Source of the DNA: Polaribacter sp. Q13
Lineage (GTDB): Bacteria > Bacteroidota > Bacteroidia > Flavobacteriales > Flavobacteriaceae
Length of the DNA stretch: 64,000 nt
Assembly: GCF_016858305.2 (NCBI RefSeq)
Contig: NZ_CP074436.1
Span: forward strand, 454,001 to 518,000
Direction: 5' to 3'
Shown: piece after piece, positions 1 to 8,522 of the stretch
Position numbering within the stretch: position 1 is the first letter of the stretch
Layout: each line of letters begins with the position of its first letter
The notes under the pieces: generated by a model
The model's input: the letters and a program-made list of their open reading frames with translations, nothing else
Told to the model about the DNA's origin: nothing
Databases searched by the model: none
Translations under genes and position numbers: made by a program

Positions 1-179
1 CCATAAACGCCATGTAATAAGATATATATTGGTAAATTTTCGAGATTATCCACTTGTGGTACATACAAACAAATATCTCCTCTACCTTTTAAATTAGGCG
101 TTTTTACGGTTAAAAATCTTAGTCCTTGAGATTCGAAATTAGAATCTGAAAGTTCTACAGTTTTAAAGCTTGATGCCAT
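1..179 (-). CDS. Alpha/beta-hydrolase (esterase-like), N-terminal part only
   Basis: The frame starts at the ATG at 179 and runs off the left edge, giving 59 residues. No signal peptide is seen. The visible part ends in a hydrophobic strand followed by LLHG, the strand plus HG oxyanion motif typical of esterase-D/feruloyl-esterase-like alpha/beta-hydrolases. The Ser-Asp-His triad would lie outside the window. It starts only 8 bp after the GH2 stop codon and is the last visible gene of the P450 operon. It may remove an ester substituent or act on a sugar, but the substrate cannot be told. The family call is reasonable; the role is inference. Confidence 0.6.
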   Translation of the reverse strand, partial: MASSFKTVELSDSNFESQGLRFLTVKTPNLKGRGDICLYVPQVDNLENLPIYILLHGVY

Positions 180-187
180 ATAAATTT

Positions 188-2689
188 TTAATTTATAATT
201 AATGAATTGTTGGTTCCTTGTAATTTTTTCGATTTAATGGCAACTTTAACAGCTCCTTTTTCTTTCGATTTCACAAAAATAGCAGCTTGTCCGTTAAAGA
301 ATTTTCTTTCGGGTTTCGATAAGTTTTGCAAATTGGTTGGATCTCCATTTCCGGATGCTAAAAATGTAGCGGCTCCATCAACTTGTATGTGCATGTTCTC
401 ATTGTAATTTACACATAAATTGCCGATTTTATCTAAAACAGAAATTATATAAACACCAACTTCTCCGTTTTTAATGGTTTTTAATTCTGGTTTTATTTCT
501 ATATGATGAGGCTCACCAGCAGTTACTCTTATTACTTCAGCAACTTTCTTTCCTTTTTTATTATAAGCCACAATTTTTGCTTCTCCCGGTTCATAAACTA
601 CAGCATCCCAAACAATAGCGTAAGCCTTAAATAAATCCCAATTACCACCTCCAGAAGCAGATTTGTCTATAGAATTACTTTCATACCTATGATTTTTTAA
701 TGGTTTTTTAGTTTGAATTCCATAACTTTTTCCATTTACAAATAATTCAGCTTTTTCATAAGATGTATAGCAAACTACTGGAATTTCTTTCCCTTTCATT
801 TCAGGTAAAGTCCAATGAGGAAAAAAGTGTAGTACATCTTTATCCTTTTTCCATTGTGTTTGATATAAGTAGAATTTATCTTTTTCTAAACCAATAAAAT
901 CTACTGGCGCAAAATAAGAACTTCTAGCTTTTACTTCGTGATAAGGAGAAGGTTCTCCTAAATAATCATAACCCGTCCAAACAAATTCGCCATAAACAGT
1001 TGTGTTTTTGTCTTGTGCAGCAAACTCTTTATAAGCAGGATATCCCCAAGAAACATTGGTAGTTTCATAGTTACCAGGATAGCCATCTTTATAGGTATTT
1101 GTATTTAAAGAGTTTCCTCTTTTTGTATGAATTGTATCAAAAACTACTGGGAATTTATAGCTGTTTCTAACACTAACGGATCCGCCAGTTTCACTTGCGA
1201 AAAACTTTAAATTCGGATATTCTTTTCTAATTAGATTGTAAAGACCAGGTTTATAATTAAAGGCTGCAACATCAACGATTTTTGCCATTCCGCTTTTTAA
1301 AGAACCAGAAGCTGAGTTAAAACCGGCAGTTGTAGCTCGCGTTGTATCTAAAGTTTTCACAATTTTATTTAAGTAACCGGTAATGTTATTTGGATCGTGT
1401 TTGTATTGTTCCATAATTTCATTACCAATACTCCACATAATTATACTTGGGTGATTTCTATCACGCAAAATCATATCTGTTAAGTCTGTTTTTGCCCATT
1501 TGTCAAAATGTTTAGAATACCCATTCATTACTTTACCAATTTGCCATTCGTCAAAAGCTTCATCAATGGCTAAAAGTCCCATTTCATCACAAATATCTAA
1601 CGCTTCTGGAGCAGGAGGATTGTGAGAAAAACGAATTGCATTTACACCCATTTCTTTCATTTTTCTCATCTGACGGACAAATAATTCCTTATGAAAAGCG
1701 GCACCAACAGGACCTAAATCATGATGCATATTAACACCTTTAAATCTTATTTTTTGATCATTCAAATAAAATCCATCTACTTCAAAACGGATACTTCTTA
1801 TTCCAAAAGGTGTTGTATAGGTATTAACAACTTTGCGACCTTTTAAAATAGATGTTTTAAGTTGATATAAATAAGGTGTATTTAAATTCCAAAGTTTTGG
1901 TTTAGAAACTTTAAATTTTTCAGATATTTTAGTATTTTTCTGAATGGTGATCTCTTTTGATTTTCTTTCGATTTGTTTTCCGTCAGGAGAAATGATTTCA
2001 TTAATCATTGTATAATTTCCACTTCCTAAAATTTCAATATCTACGTGTACCTCAGCATGTCTTTTTGCAATAACAGGAGTCGTTACAAAAGTCCCCCAGG
2101 TTTTAACGTGCGTTTTATTAGTTTTAATTATGGATACTTTTCTATACAAACCAGCTCCAGGATACCAACGAGATTGACTATTAAAATTTTCTAATCGAAC
2201 GGCAATTGTATTGTCTCCGGATTTTAGAAATTTTGTAATATCAAAATGGAAAGAAATATAACCAAAAGGACGCTCACCAACATATTGGCCATTTACATAC
2301 ACTTTTGCGTTGCTCATTGCTCCGTCAAAAAGAATCTGAACTTTTTCTTCTAATTCTGATGCTGTAATGGAATAATTTGTTCTATACCATCCAATGCCAA
2401 CATAAGGCAATGCACCAGATCTACCAGTTCTGTATCTTGGTTTGGTTTCACCATCTTGTATTACAGTTGTTAATTGCACATCATGCGCAAAATTAAAATC
2501 TTGTTGTACTGCCCAATCATGAGGAACTGTTACGTTTTCCCAATCAGCATCATCAAAATCTTTTTGAAAAGCTGCACCATAATCGTAATTGGTGAATTTC
2601 CAGTTTTTTAATAATTCGGTTTCTTGAGCAGAAATAAAACTAAAAATGCTACTAAAAACAATAATTAAAATTGATGTTTTTCTATTCAT
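188..2689 (-). CDS. GH2 beta-galactosidase-type glycoside hydrolase
   Basis: A full-length 833-residue GH2 enzyme with a signal peptide (about residues 1-21, cleaved after FISA). Order: sugar-binding jelly roll (about 25-190), Ig-like domain (200-300), TIM barrel (305-600), C-terminal Ig-like domains. The acid/base is E424 in IGNE and the nucleophile is E500 in ASETGG, spaced 76 residues as in LacZ. It lies 16 bp downstream of the GH16 gene in the P450 operon. By context it probably releases beta-linked galactose or 6-O-methyl-galactose from oligosaccharides in the periplasm. GH2 also includes glucuronidases and mannosidases, so galactose specificity is inferred from the neighbours. Confidence 0.88.
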   Translation of the reverse strand: MNRKTSILIIVFSSIFSFISAQETELLKNWKFTNYDYGAAFQKDFDDADWENVTVPHDWAVQQDFNFAHDVQLTTVIQDGETKPRYRTGRSGALPYVGIGWYRTNYSITASELEEKVQILFDGAMSNAKVYVNGQYVGERPFGYISFHFDITKFLKSGDNTIAVRLENFNSQSRWYPGAGLYRKVSIIKTNKTHVKTWGTFVTTPVIAKRHAEVHVDIEILGSGNYTMINEIISPDGKQIERKSKEITIQKNTKISEKFKVSKPKLWNLNTPYLYQLKTSILKGRKVVNTYTTPFGIRSIRFEVDGFYLNDQKIRFKGVNMHHDLGPVGAAFHKELFVRQMRKMKEMGVNAIRFSHNPPAPEALDICDEMGLLAIDEAFDEWQIGKVMNGYSKHFDKWAKTDLTDMILRDRNHPSIIMWSIGNEIMEQYKHDPNNITGYLNKIVKTLDTTRATTAGFNSASGSLKSGMAKIVDVAAFNYKPGLYNLIRKEYPNLKFFASETGGSVSVRNSYKFPVVFDTIHTKRGNSLNTNTYKDGYPGNYETTNVSWGYPAYKEFAAQDKNTTVYGEFVWTGYDYLGEPSPYHEVKARSSYFAPVDFIGLEKDKFYLYQTQWKKDKDVLHFFPHWTLPEMKGKEIPVVCYTSYEKAELFVNGKSYGIQTKKPLKNHRYESNSIDKSASGGGNWDLFKAYAIVWDAVVYEPGEAKIVAYNKKGKKVAEVIRVTAGEPHHIEIKPELKTIKNGEVGVYIISVLDKIGNLCVNYNENMHIQVDGAATFLASGNGDPTNLQNLSKPERKFFNGQAAIFVKSKEKGAVKVAIKSKKLQGTNNSLIIN

Positions 2690-2705
2690 AATAATTGGAA
2701 TAAAT

Positions 2706-3575
2706 TTAATTTTTATCTTCTAATTTATAAGTTCTGATGTAATCGATATAAGTTGTTCTGTCATCTTTTGATGCACTTGCTACTTTTCCTCCATCTTCCG
2801 GGATAGGATTCCAATCATACTTTTCAATGGAAAAATGAAGAAATAATTCTTGGTCAAAATTTACTGGTGGATTTACAGTATAAACGTGTTTCCCGTCTAA
2901 ATAGAACAACAATTCCGTTGGACTTTTCCACCAACAACCATACGTGTAATACTTATCGGAATTTTTAACATCAGGATAAACAACGGCTTGACTACGAATT
3001 GCTTCATTACAATTTGTTTTCCTATGAATGGTATTTGAGTGCATTATTTTATCCCATTTTTTGCCCCATTCTTCAGCTAAAGGAGAAATAGAACCCACAG
3101 ATTCTGTAATGTCTATTTCATGTTTAAAATCACAAATATTTTTAGACATCAGCCAGAAACCACCACCCATTTCTGTTTTATTCATTTTAAATTTGGCTTC
3201 AAAATAATGACCATAAGAGATTGATTTTGATGCTCTAATAATACCTCCATAATAATTATAAACAGAAGGCGTACTGTATTTATAACTTGTAAAAGTTTTA
3301 TCTAATTTACCAACTTCAATTTCTAATTTTCCTTTATTAAGTGTAATCGAACTTTCTTTAAATAGGGCAGGAGACCTTCCAATCCAACCAAAATCTGGAT
3401 GTCCTTCAGGATCTGCAATCCATTTCCTTTTATTTAGTTTTTTTCCATTAAATTCATCAGAAAGATTTTTAATAACGGTCCACTTTTTTCCTTCTGGTGC
3501 TTTTATTTGCGCACTAAAATTTGTTGTAAAAATTAAAAAACTAATTAATACTAAAGCTTGAATTCTGTATTTCAT
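2706..3575 (-). CDS. GH16 endo-galactanase (beta-porphyranase/agarase type)
   Basis: 289 residues with a signal peptide (about 1-22) and a single GH16 jelly-roll domain, with no CBM or sorting domain. The catalytic motif is EIDITE: E153 nucleophile, D155, E158 acid/base, without the beta-bulge residue, as in agarases, porphyranases and carrageenases. Tryptophans suited to sugar stacking lie near the start (GWIGR) and near 215 (CWWKSP). It should cut internal beta-1,4 or beta-1,3 galactan bonds. Next to a P450 demethylation system, a porphyranase is the most likely reading; agarase is the main alternative. The short length and lack of anchor suggest a periplasmic or secreted enzyme. Confidence 0.82.
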   Translation of the reverse strand: MKYRIQALVLISFLIFTTNFSAQIKAPEGKKWTVIKNLSDEFNGKKLNKRKWIADPEGHPDFGWIGRSPALFKESSITLNKGKLEIEVGKLDKTFTSYKYSTPSVYNYYGGIIRASKSISYGHYFEAKFKMNKTEMGGGFWLMSKNICDFKHEIDITESVGSISPLAEEWGKKWDKIMHSNTIHRKTNCNEAIRSQAVVYPDVKNSDKYYTYGCWWKSPTELLFYLDGKHVYTVNPPVNFDQELFLHFSIEKYDWNPIPEDGGKVASASKDDRTTYIDYIRTYKLEDKN

Positions 3576-3598
3576 AAAAATTAAGAATATTATATTAA

Positions 3599-4714
3599 TT
3601 AATCAAAAACAATAACTCCTTTTGCATTTTTACCCGCTAACATATCATCAAAAGCCTGTTGTAAATCTTCTAAAGGATATGTTCTGGTAATCATTTCATC
3701 TAATAATAAATCGCCTTTATCATATAAATTCACCAATTTTGGGAAATCTATTTGTGGTCTACATTTTCCATATAATGGATTGATGTAAATTTTATCCCAT
3801 TCAAAAAGATTCATATCTATTGATATAGTTTCTTCAATACCACTAACTTGAACAGCAGTTCCTGCATTTCTAATCATTGCCAATGGCGCAGCGCCTAAAG
3901 CAGGAATTGCAGTACACTCAAAAGCGTAATCTGCACCTCTTCCTTCTGTTAATTTCTTTACTTCTTCTGATGCTTGCATCAATCCAACATCATTTTTATC
4001 TGCTAAAATAGTATGCGTTGCTCCAAATTGTTTCGCCATTTCTAAACGTTCTGCATTAATATCAATTGCAATTATTTTTGCTGCTCCAGATATTCTAGCA
4101 CCTTGAATTACGTTTAAACCTACACCTCCAGTTCCTAAAATTACGGCAGAACTTCCCGCAGTAACTTTCGCCGTATTTACAGCAGAACCATAACCTGTCA
4201 TTACACCACAACTAATAATACTTGCGGATGGCATTGGCATTTCGCTTTTTAATTTTACACAAGCAGATTCTTTTACCAAAGCGTATTCTGCAAGCGTACC
4301 AATATTAAAAGAGCGTTCTATTGGTTGGTTATTCCATTTAGACCCTTCTAAATGTGCGTGACCAGGAGTAAATCCGTTTCCTCCAGCGGTTACGGGCGAA
4401 TTATTTTCACAAATATGTTGATTGCCTTCTTGACACTGAAAGCATTTCATACAAGGAGTTGCCCAATTTAAAATAACTTTATCACCAACTTCAAAATCGG
4501 TGACATCTGCACCAATTTCCGCTATAATTCCTGCACCTTCATGACCTAAAATAATTGGTTTTCCCCAAAGTAAAGAATCGTGATCTGTATGACACAAACC
4601 GGCTGCTTTAATTTTTACGATAATTTCATCTCCTTTTGGATCTGCTATTGTTATGGTATCAATAATGAATTTTCCATCTCCTGTAGCAATTGCAGATTTA
4701 GATTGTATGCTCAT
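3599..4714 (-). CDS. Zinc-dependent alcohol dehydrogenase (MDR family)
   Basis: A complete 371-residue cytoplasmic medium-chain dehydrogenase. Catalytic zinc ligands are C41 and H58 (GHE); the structural zinc site is C88, C91, C94 and C102. A Rossmann motif GTGGVG near residue 194 is followed by an acidic residue (AIDIN), which favours NAD(H). It sits between ferredoxin reductase and GH16 in the operon. Related dehydrogenases accompany the P450 demethylation genes of Zobellia and Formosa. A role with formaldehyde, released by demethylation, is tempting, but the physiological substrate is not settled and cannot be read from sequence. Confidence 0.85.
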   Translation of the reverse strand: MSIQSKSAIATGDGKFIIDTITIADPKGDEIIVKIKAAGLCHTDHDSLLWGKPIILGHEGAGIIAEIGADVTDFEVGDKVILNWATPCMKCFQCQEGNQHICENNSPVTAGGNGFTPGHAHLEGSKWNNQPIERSFNIGTLAEYALVKESACVKLKSEMPMPSASIISCGVMTGYGSAVNTAKVTAGSSAVILGTGGVGLNVIQGARISGAAKIIAIDINAERLEMAKQFGATHTILADKNDVGLMQASEEVKKLTEGRGADYAFECTAIPALGAAPLAMIRNAGTAVQVSGIEETISIDMNLFEWDKIYINPLYGKCRPQIDFPKLVNLYDKGDLLLDEMITRTYPLEDLQQAFDDMLAGKNAKGVIVFD

Positions 4715-4725
4715 AGTTTTATTTT

Positions 4726-5967
4726 TTATAAAAAAGTAGTTGGTTTCATAGGTATTGAAACATCCACCAATTTTGTTTTGTCTATTTTTTGTTTTCCTTT
4801 TATAAATCTTGTTCCTAATACAAAGGCTTTCCCGTTGTTAATGGCATCTACAGCTAATAACTCATCATCTTTAAAATACCAAACAGAAAAACTTGTATTT
4901 TCTGTTGCTTCTTTTCTGATTAAAACATCATTGTAGCCGTTAGATAAACCAACCATTTGTAATTTTACATCATATTGATCTGACCAAAACCAAGGAATGG
5001 TGTCATAGATAAATTCTTTGCCACAAATTGAAGCTGCTGCAACTTTACTTTGGTCTACTGCATTTTGTACAGATTCTAAACGTAGAAATCTATTATAATG
5101 TGGATTGAAATGAAAAGTACAATCGCCAATAGAATAGATGTTTTCATCATTCGTTTTAGCAAACTCATTAACTTTTATTCCTTGTTCAATTTCTAAATCA
5201 GCATTTTTAGCAAGCTCTGTATTCACACGGATACCAACACCAACAATAATTATATCTGCTTTAAAAGAAGTATTATCATCACAAAAAACAGTGTTTACGC
5301 CATTTTCTGTTTTAATAGAAGTAACATTTTTCTTAGTAAGAATGTCAACATTATTTTGTTGATGTAATTCCATAAAATAATCTGACATAACTGGCGCAGT
5401 AACTCTGGCTAAAACACGTTCTTCTCTTTCTAAAACGGTTACATTTGCGCCTATTTTTTTTAAGGAAGCTGCAGTTTCCAAACCAATATAACCACCACCA
5501 ATAATTACAACCTTTTTTTCTTTGGATGCATCAATTGAACTTTTAATAGCGATGGCATCATCTGCAGTTCTCATCGGAAATAAATTAGTTGCAGATTCTA
5601 TTCCAGAAATAGGAGGGATAAAAGGTCTTGCACCCGTTGCAATTATTAATTTATCATATTTTTGAGCACCTTCATTTTCAATAGAAATTGTTTTTTTATC
5701 TCTATTGATAGCAGTTACTTTTACACCTAATTTTAAAGTGATATTTTCCTTTTGATAACTTTCTATAGGTTTTAAAAGATTACTATTTAAATCGCCATCA
5801 ATAATATAAGATTTTGATAATGGCGGTCTGTGATACGGTGTATTTGGGTCTGAATCAAATAAAATAATTTCTCCTTGCCAACCTTCTTTTCTTAAATTGA
5901 AAGCAAAATTAACACCTGCATGACTTGCACCAATAACAGCACAAACTTTATTTACTGAATCTGACAT
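4726..5967 (-). CDS. FAD-dependent ferredoxin reductase of the P450 system
   Basis: 413 residues from the ATG at 5967; the TTG one codon earlier is a less likely start. It has two dinucleotide folds: an N-terminal FAD motif around GASHAG and a central NAD(P)H motif GGGYIG, then SIGDC contacting FAD. This is the putidaredoxin-reductase/rubredoxin-reductase layout. It would pass electrons from NAD(P)H to the ferredoxin encoded 6 bp upstream and then to the P450. It is cytoplasmic, with no signal peptide. Placement directly after the ferredoxin gene supports a dedicated three-part electron chain. Confidence 0.9.
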   Translation of the reverse strand: MSDSVNKVCAVIGASHAGVNFAFNLRKEGWQGEIILFDSDPNTPYHRPPLSKSYIIDGDLNSNLLKPIESYQKENITLKLGVKVTAINRDKKTISIENEGAQKYDKLIIATGARPFIPPISGIESATNLFPMRTADDAIAIKSSIDASKEKKVVIIGGGYIGLETAASLKKIGANVTVLEREERVLARVTAPVMSDYFMELHQQNNVDILTKKNVTSIKTENGVNTVFCDDNTSFKADIIIVGVGIRVNTELAKNADLEIEQGIKVNEFAKTNDENIYSIGDCTFHFNPHYNRFLRLESVQNAVDQSKVAAASICGKEFIYDTIPWFWSDQYDVKLQMVGLSNGYNDVLIRKEATENTSFSVWYFKDDELLAVDAINNGKAFVLGTRFIKGKQKIDKTKLVDVSIPMKPTTFL

Positions 5968-5973
5968 CAAAAC

Positions 5974-6282
5974 TTATTTTGCAACTTTAAAAACAACACC
6001 ATCTAATGCTTCACTCACCTGAATTTGGCAAGAAAGTCTGCTGTATTCGTTGGTTAAATCATCAAACTCTAACATATCATTTTCCATTTCTTCTGCTTGT
6101 CCTGTTTTTGACACAAATTCAGGTTCTACATGCACATGACACGTTGCGCAAGAGCAAACGCCACCGCAATCTCCATCAATGCCTTTTATGTTATTATTTA
6201 CTGCCAATTCCATTACAGAACCAGAAGTTCCTTCTACTGTTATTGATTCGTTGTCGCTTGTTATAAATGTTATTTTTGCCAT
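5974..6282 (-). CDS. [2Fe-2S] ferredoxin, adrenodoxin/putidaredoxin type
   Basis: 102 residues, the usual size. Cluster ligands are C39, C45, C48 and C85 (Cx5C-x2-C pattern then LSC), typical of ferredoxins serving bacterial class I P450s. C43 is an extra cysteine inside the loop. It lies between the P450 gene (5 bp gap) and the reductase gene, so it is almost certainly the electron shuttle between those two proteins. Confidence 0.93.
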   Translation of the reverse strand: MAKITFITSDNESITVEGTSGSVMELAVNNNIKGIDGDCGGVCSCATCHVHVEPEFVSKTGQAEEMENDMLEFDDLTNEYSRLSCQIQVSEALDGVVFKVAK

Positions 6283-6287
6283 TTCTA

Positions 6288-7445
6288 TTATTTATTAAAT
6301 TTTACAGTAAGAGCATCAAAACCAACTTTACGGTTGAATTCTCCTAAATTTTCTATATTTTCTTTTGTTTCTAAAACGTTTATCGAGGTTACTTTTTCAG
6401 ATAAAGTAGCCAATAATATTCTTAATATCTGACGTGCATGCGTTGCGCCTAAACAGTTGTGTGTACCAAATCCAAAACTAACATGCGGATTCACTTTTCT
6501 ATCCAAAACAACTTCATTAGGGTTTTCAAAAACATTTTCGTCTCTGTTTGCAGCAGCCCAGTTTAAAGAAATTCGAGTATCTGCTTTTACAGCATGTTCG
6601 CAAACTTGTACATCTTTAGTTACCACACGTCCCATTTGTGTTAATGGAGAAAAATAACGAATCAATTCTTCTACTGCATTGTTAATCATTGCTGGATTTT
6701 CCTTTATTGCTGCTAAAGATTTTGGATGCTCAGAAAAGTAAGCGATAGAGTTGGTTACGGCGTTAATTACGGTATCTCTACCGCCTGCAAAAGTTAATAT
6801 CAATACCCCTTTTACTTCTTCTTTGGTCATTTTTTTACCATCAACTTCAGTTCGTAGAAGCACAGAATACAAGCTTTCACTTGGGTTTTCTATGGCAAGA
6901 TTTATTTGTTTATCAATATAATCATATAAAATATTGGCTTTGTCTGCATCTAAATCAGAATCATCGCTTCTAAAAACATGAGTTCCCCAAGAAATCCATA
7001 ATTCGGCTTCAGCATAAGGAATGTTTAATAATAAGGTTAAGGCTCTAGATTGTAATTTTAAGGCAAAATCGGCAACAACTTCTACTTCATTCGTATTTAA
7101 AGATTCTTCAATAATTTCATCAATAATAGTGGTGATTTTTGCAGAATATTCTTCTTGTAAAGGTCTTTTAAACCAAGGATCTAAAATATCTCTAAAAGAT
7201 TTATGTTTTGGTGGATCTACTTCAAAAGGAATCTGTCTGGTGTCTCTAATAGCTACTTCAGAAGGAATTACAATTCTACCAATTTCATCTCCTCCAGATT
7301 GAAAGTTTTGCCATTGGTGTGCACATTTACGTACTTCTTTGTGACGTAAAACCATGGTTACTGGATCATTTTGATCGTCCATTTTACCAATTCCTTCTTT
7401 TTGTCTTGCATTTTTAAATGCATCTGGAAATTCGCTTGCTTTCAT
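6288..7445 (-). CDS. Cytochrome P450, likely 6-O-methyl-galactose demethylase
   Basis: 385 residues from the ATG at 7445; an upstream TTG at 7475 would add ten residues but is less likely. Visible motifs are the oxygen-activating helix (AGGRDT), the ExxR pair (EELIR) and the heme loop FGFGTHNC with C331 as thiolate ligand. It is a soluble bacterial P450 with no membrane anchor. As the first gene of an operon with its own ferredoxin and reductase plus GH16 and GH2, it matches the known marine flavobacterial system that oxidatively removes the methyl group from 6-O-methyl-D-galactose of porphyran, giving galactose and formaldehyde. Fold certainty is high; substrate is by analogy. Confidence 0.88.
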   Translation of the reverse strand: MKASEFPDAFKNARQKEGIGKMDDQNDPVTMVLRHKEVRKCAHQWQNFQSGGDEIGRIVIPSEVAIRDTRQIPFEVDPPKHKSFRDILDPWFKRPLQEEYSAKITTIIDEIIEESLNTNEVEVVADFALKLQSRALTLLLNIPYAEAELWISWGTHVFRSDDSDLDADKANILYDYIDKQINLAIENPSESLYSVLLRTEVDGKKMTKEEVKGVLILTFAGGRDTVINAVTNSIAYFSEHPKSLAAIKENPAMINNAVEELIRYFSPLTQMGRVVTKDVQVCEHAVKADTRISLNWAAANRDENVFENPNEVVLDRKVNPHVSFGFGTHNCLGATHARQILRILLATLSEKVTSINVLETKENIENLGEFNRKVGFDALTVKFNK

Positions 7446-7454
7446 ATATTTAAA

Positions 7455-7475
7455 TTGACATTTTAAAGTTGTCAA
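7455..7475. promoter_or_regulatory. Inverted repeat TTGACA-N9-TGTCAA upstream of P450
   Basis: Two perfect 6-bp arms are separated by 9 bp. The near arm is 9 bp before the P450 ATG, in its leader and inside the divergent region shared with the AraC gene. It could be a regulator site or a small leader hairpin. No T-run follows, so a terminator is unlikely. Confidence 0.35.
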
Positions 7476-7582
7476 AGATTGTTTATTTCTAAAATGAAAT
7501 ATTCCCTTATTTACGCAATAAAGTACCCTATTATGTTGTATTTTGGTAATTGTTGAATATATTTGGAATATAATAGAGACTT

Positions 7583-8419
7583 ATGCAGCCAAAGTTTGAA
7601 AAAGTACCTTTAAATAATCAGAAATCCATTATTGCTTTTAGGTATGCGGGAGATCGGTTTGAGGCACCTTGGCATTTTCATCCTCAGCATGAACTTACTT
7701 TTATAGAAAAAAGTACTGGAACCAAATTTATTGGAGATTATGTTGGTCCGTTTGAAGCTGGGGAGTTGGTTTTAGTAAGAACAAATGTGCCGCATTGTTG
7801 GAAAAATAATTCGGTAAAAAACTCAACATGTTCATCTATAGTGATTCAATGGAATACAGGGATTTATGCAAGAGTACCGGAAATGGAAAATGTTTTTAAA
7901 ATGCTAAAAGCAGCCTCTAAAGGAATCCTTTTTACAAAAGAAAATGCAAATGAAATGTTTTCACTTTTAAAAGAATTATTGACTTTAGAAGGAACGGAAT
8001 TGTATTTAAAACTTCAGAATATATTGGTATTGCTATCTAATTTTGAATATCGTGAACTATCAGAAAAAAGGTTTATAGATGATTTGCCTACAGAATATAG
8101 TTCTCGCATTAGAAAAGTACACGATTATGTAGAAAGCCATTATCATAAAAAAATACAACTAAAAGAATTAGCAGATTTAGTTAACATGTCTGAACAGTCT
8201 TTTTCTCGTTTCTTTAGTAAAATAATGGGAAGACCTTTTTTTACTTTTTTAAATCAATATAAAATAAATATGGCCAAAAGAATGTTAATGGACACCGATT
8301 GGTCTGTACGTGAAATTTGTTTTGCTTGTGGCTATGAATCTGTTCCTTTTTTTCATAGACAATTTAAAAAATTTACAAAGAGGACTCCTTCATTTTATAA
8401 AAAAGAGCATAGTACATGA
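7583..8419 (+). CDS. AraC-family regulator with cupin sensor domain
   Basis: 278 residues. The N-terminal cupin (about 15-95) has a histidine cluster (WHFHPQHE) and a PHCW loop, as in AraC proteins that sense small sugars. The C-terminal domain (about 178-277) has two helix-turn-helix units, ending in the typical CGYES..FHRQFKKFTKRTPS pattern. It is transcribed away from the P450 operon across a gap of about 140 bp. It therefore most likely controls that operon in response to an intracellular sugar such as methyl-galactose or galactose. The ligand is inferred. Confidence 0.9.
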   Translation: MQPKFEKVPLNNQKSIIAFRYAGDRFEAPWHFHPQHELTFIEKSTGTKFIGDYVGPFEAGELVLVRTNVPHCWKNNSVKNSTCSSIVIQWNTGIYARVPEMENVFKMLKAASKGILFTKENANEMFSLLKELLTLEGTELYLKLQNILVLLSNFEYRELSEKRFIDDLPTEYSSRIRKVHDYVESHYHKKIQLKELADLVNMSEQSFSRFFSKIMGRPFFTFLNQYKINMAKRMLMDTDWSVREICFACGYESVPFFHRQFKKFTKRTPSFYKKEHST

Positions 8420-8420
8420 T

Positions 8421-8451
8421 AAAACCTTAAAGTAAGATGCTTTAAGTTTTT
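8421..8451. terminator. Terminator between convergent genes
   Basis: A perfect 7-bp stem (CTTAAAG at 8426-8432, CTTTAAG at 8440-8446) with a 7-nt loop is followed by a T-run, with A residues before it. It lies just after the AraC stop and before the end of the opposing HTCS gene, so it could work in both directions. Confidence 0.6.
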
Positions 8452-8522
8452 ATCGTATACTTTTAAACTAGAATATTTTTTCTAAAACTGAAATTTCTCA
8501 GGTAGTCAATATTTTCTTATTC

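Noticed and set aside
7446..7475. TTG start extending P450 by ten residues
   Set aside because: The ATG at 7445 gives a normal P450 start; the extension adds no conserved residues and would cover the inverted repeat.
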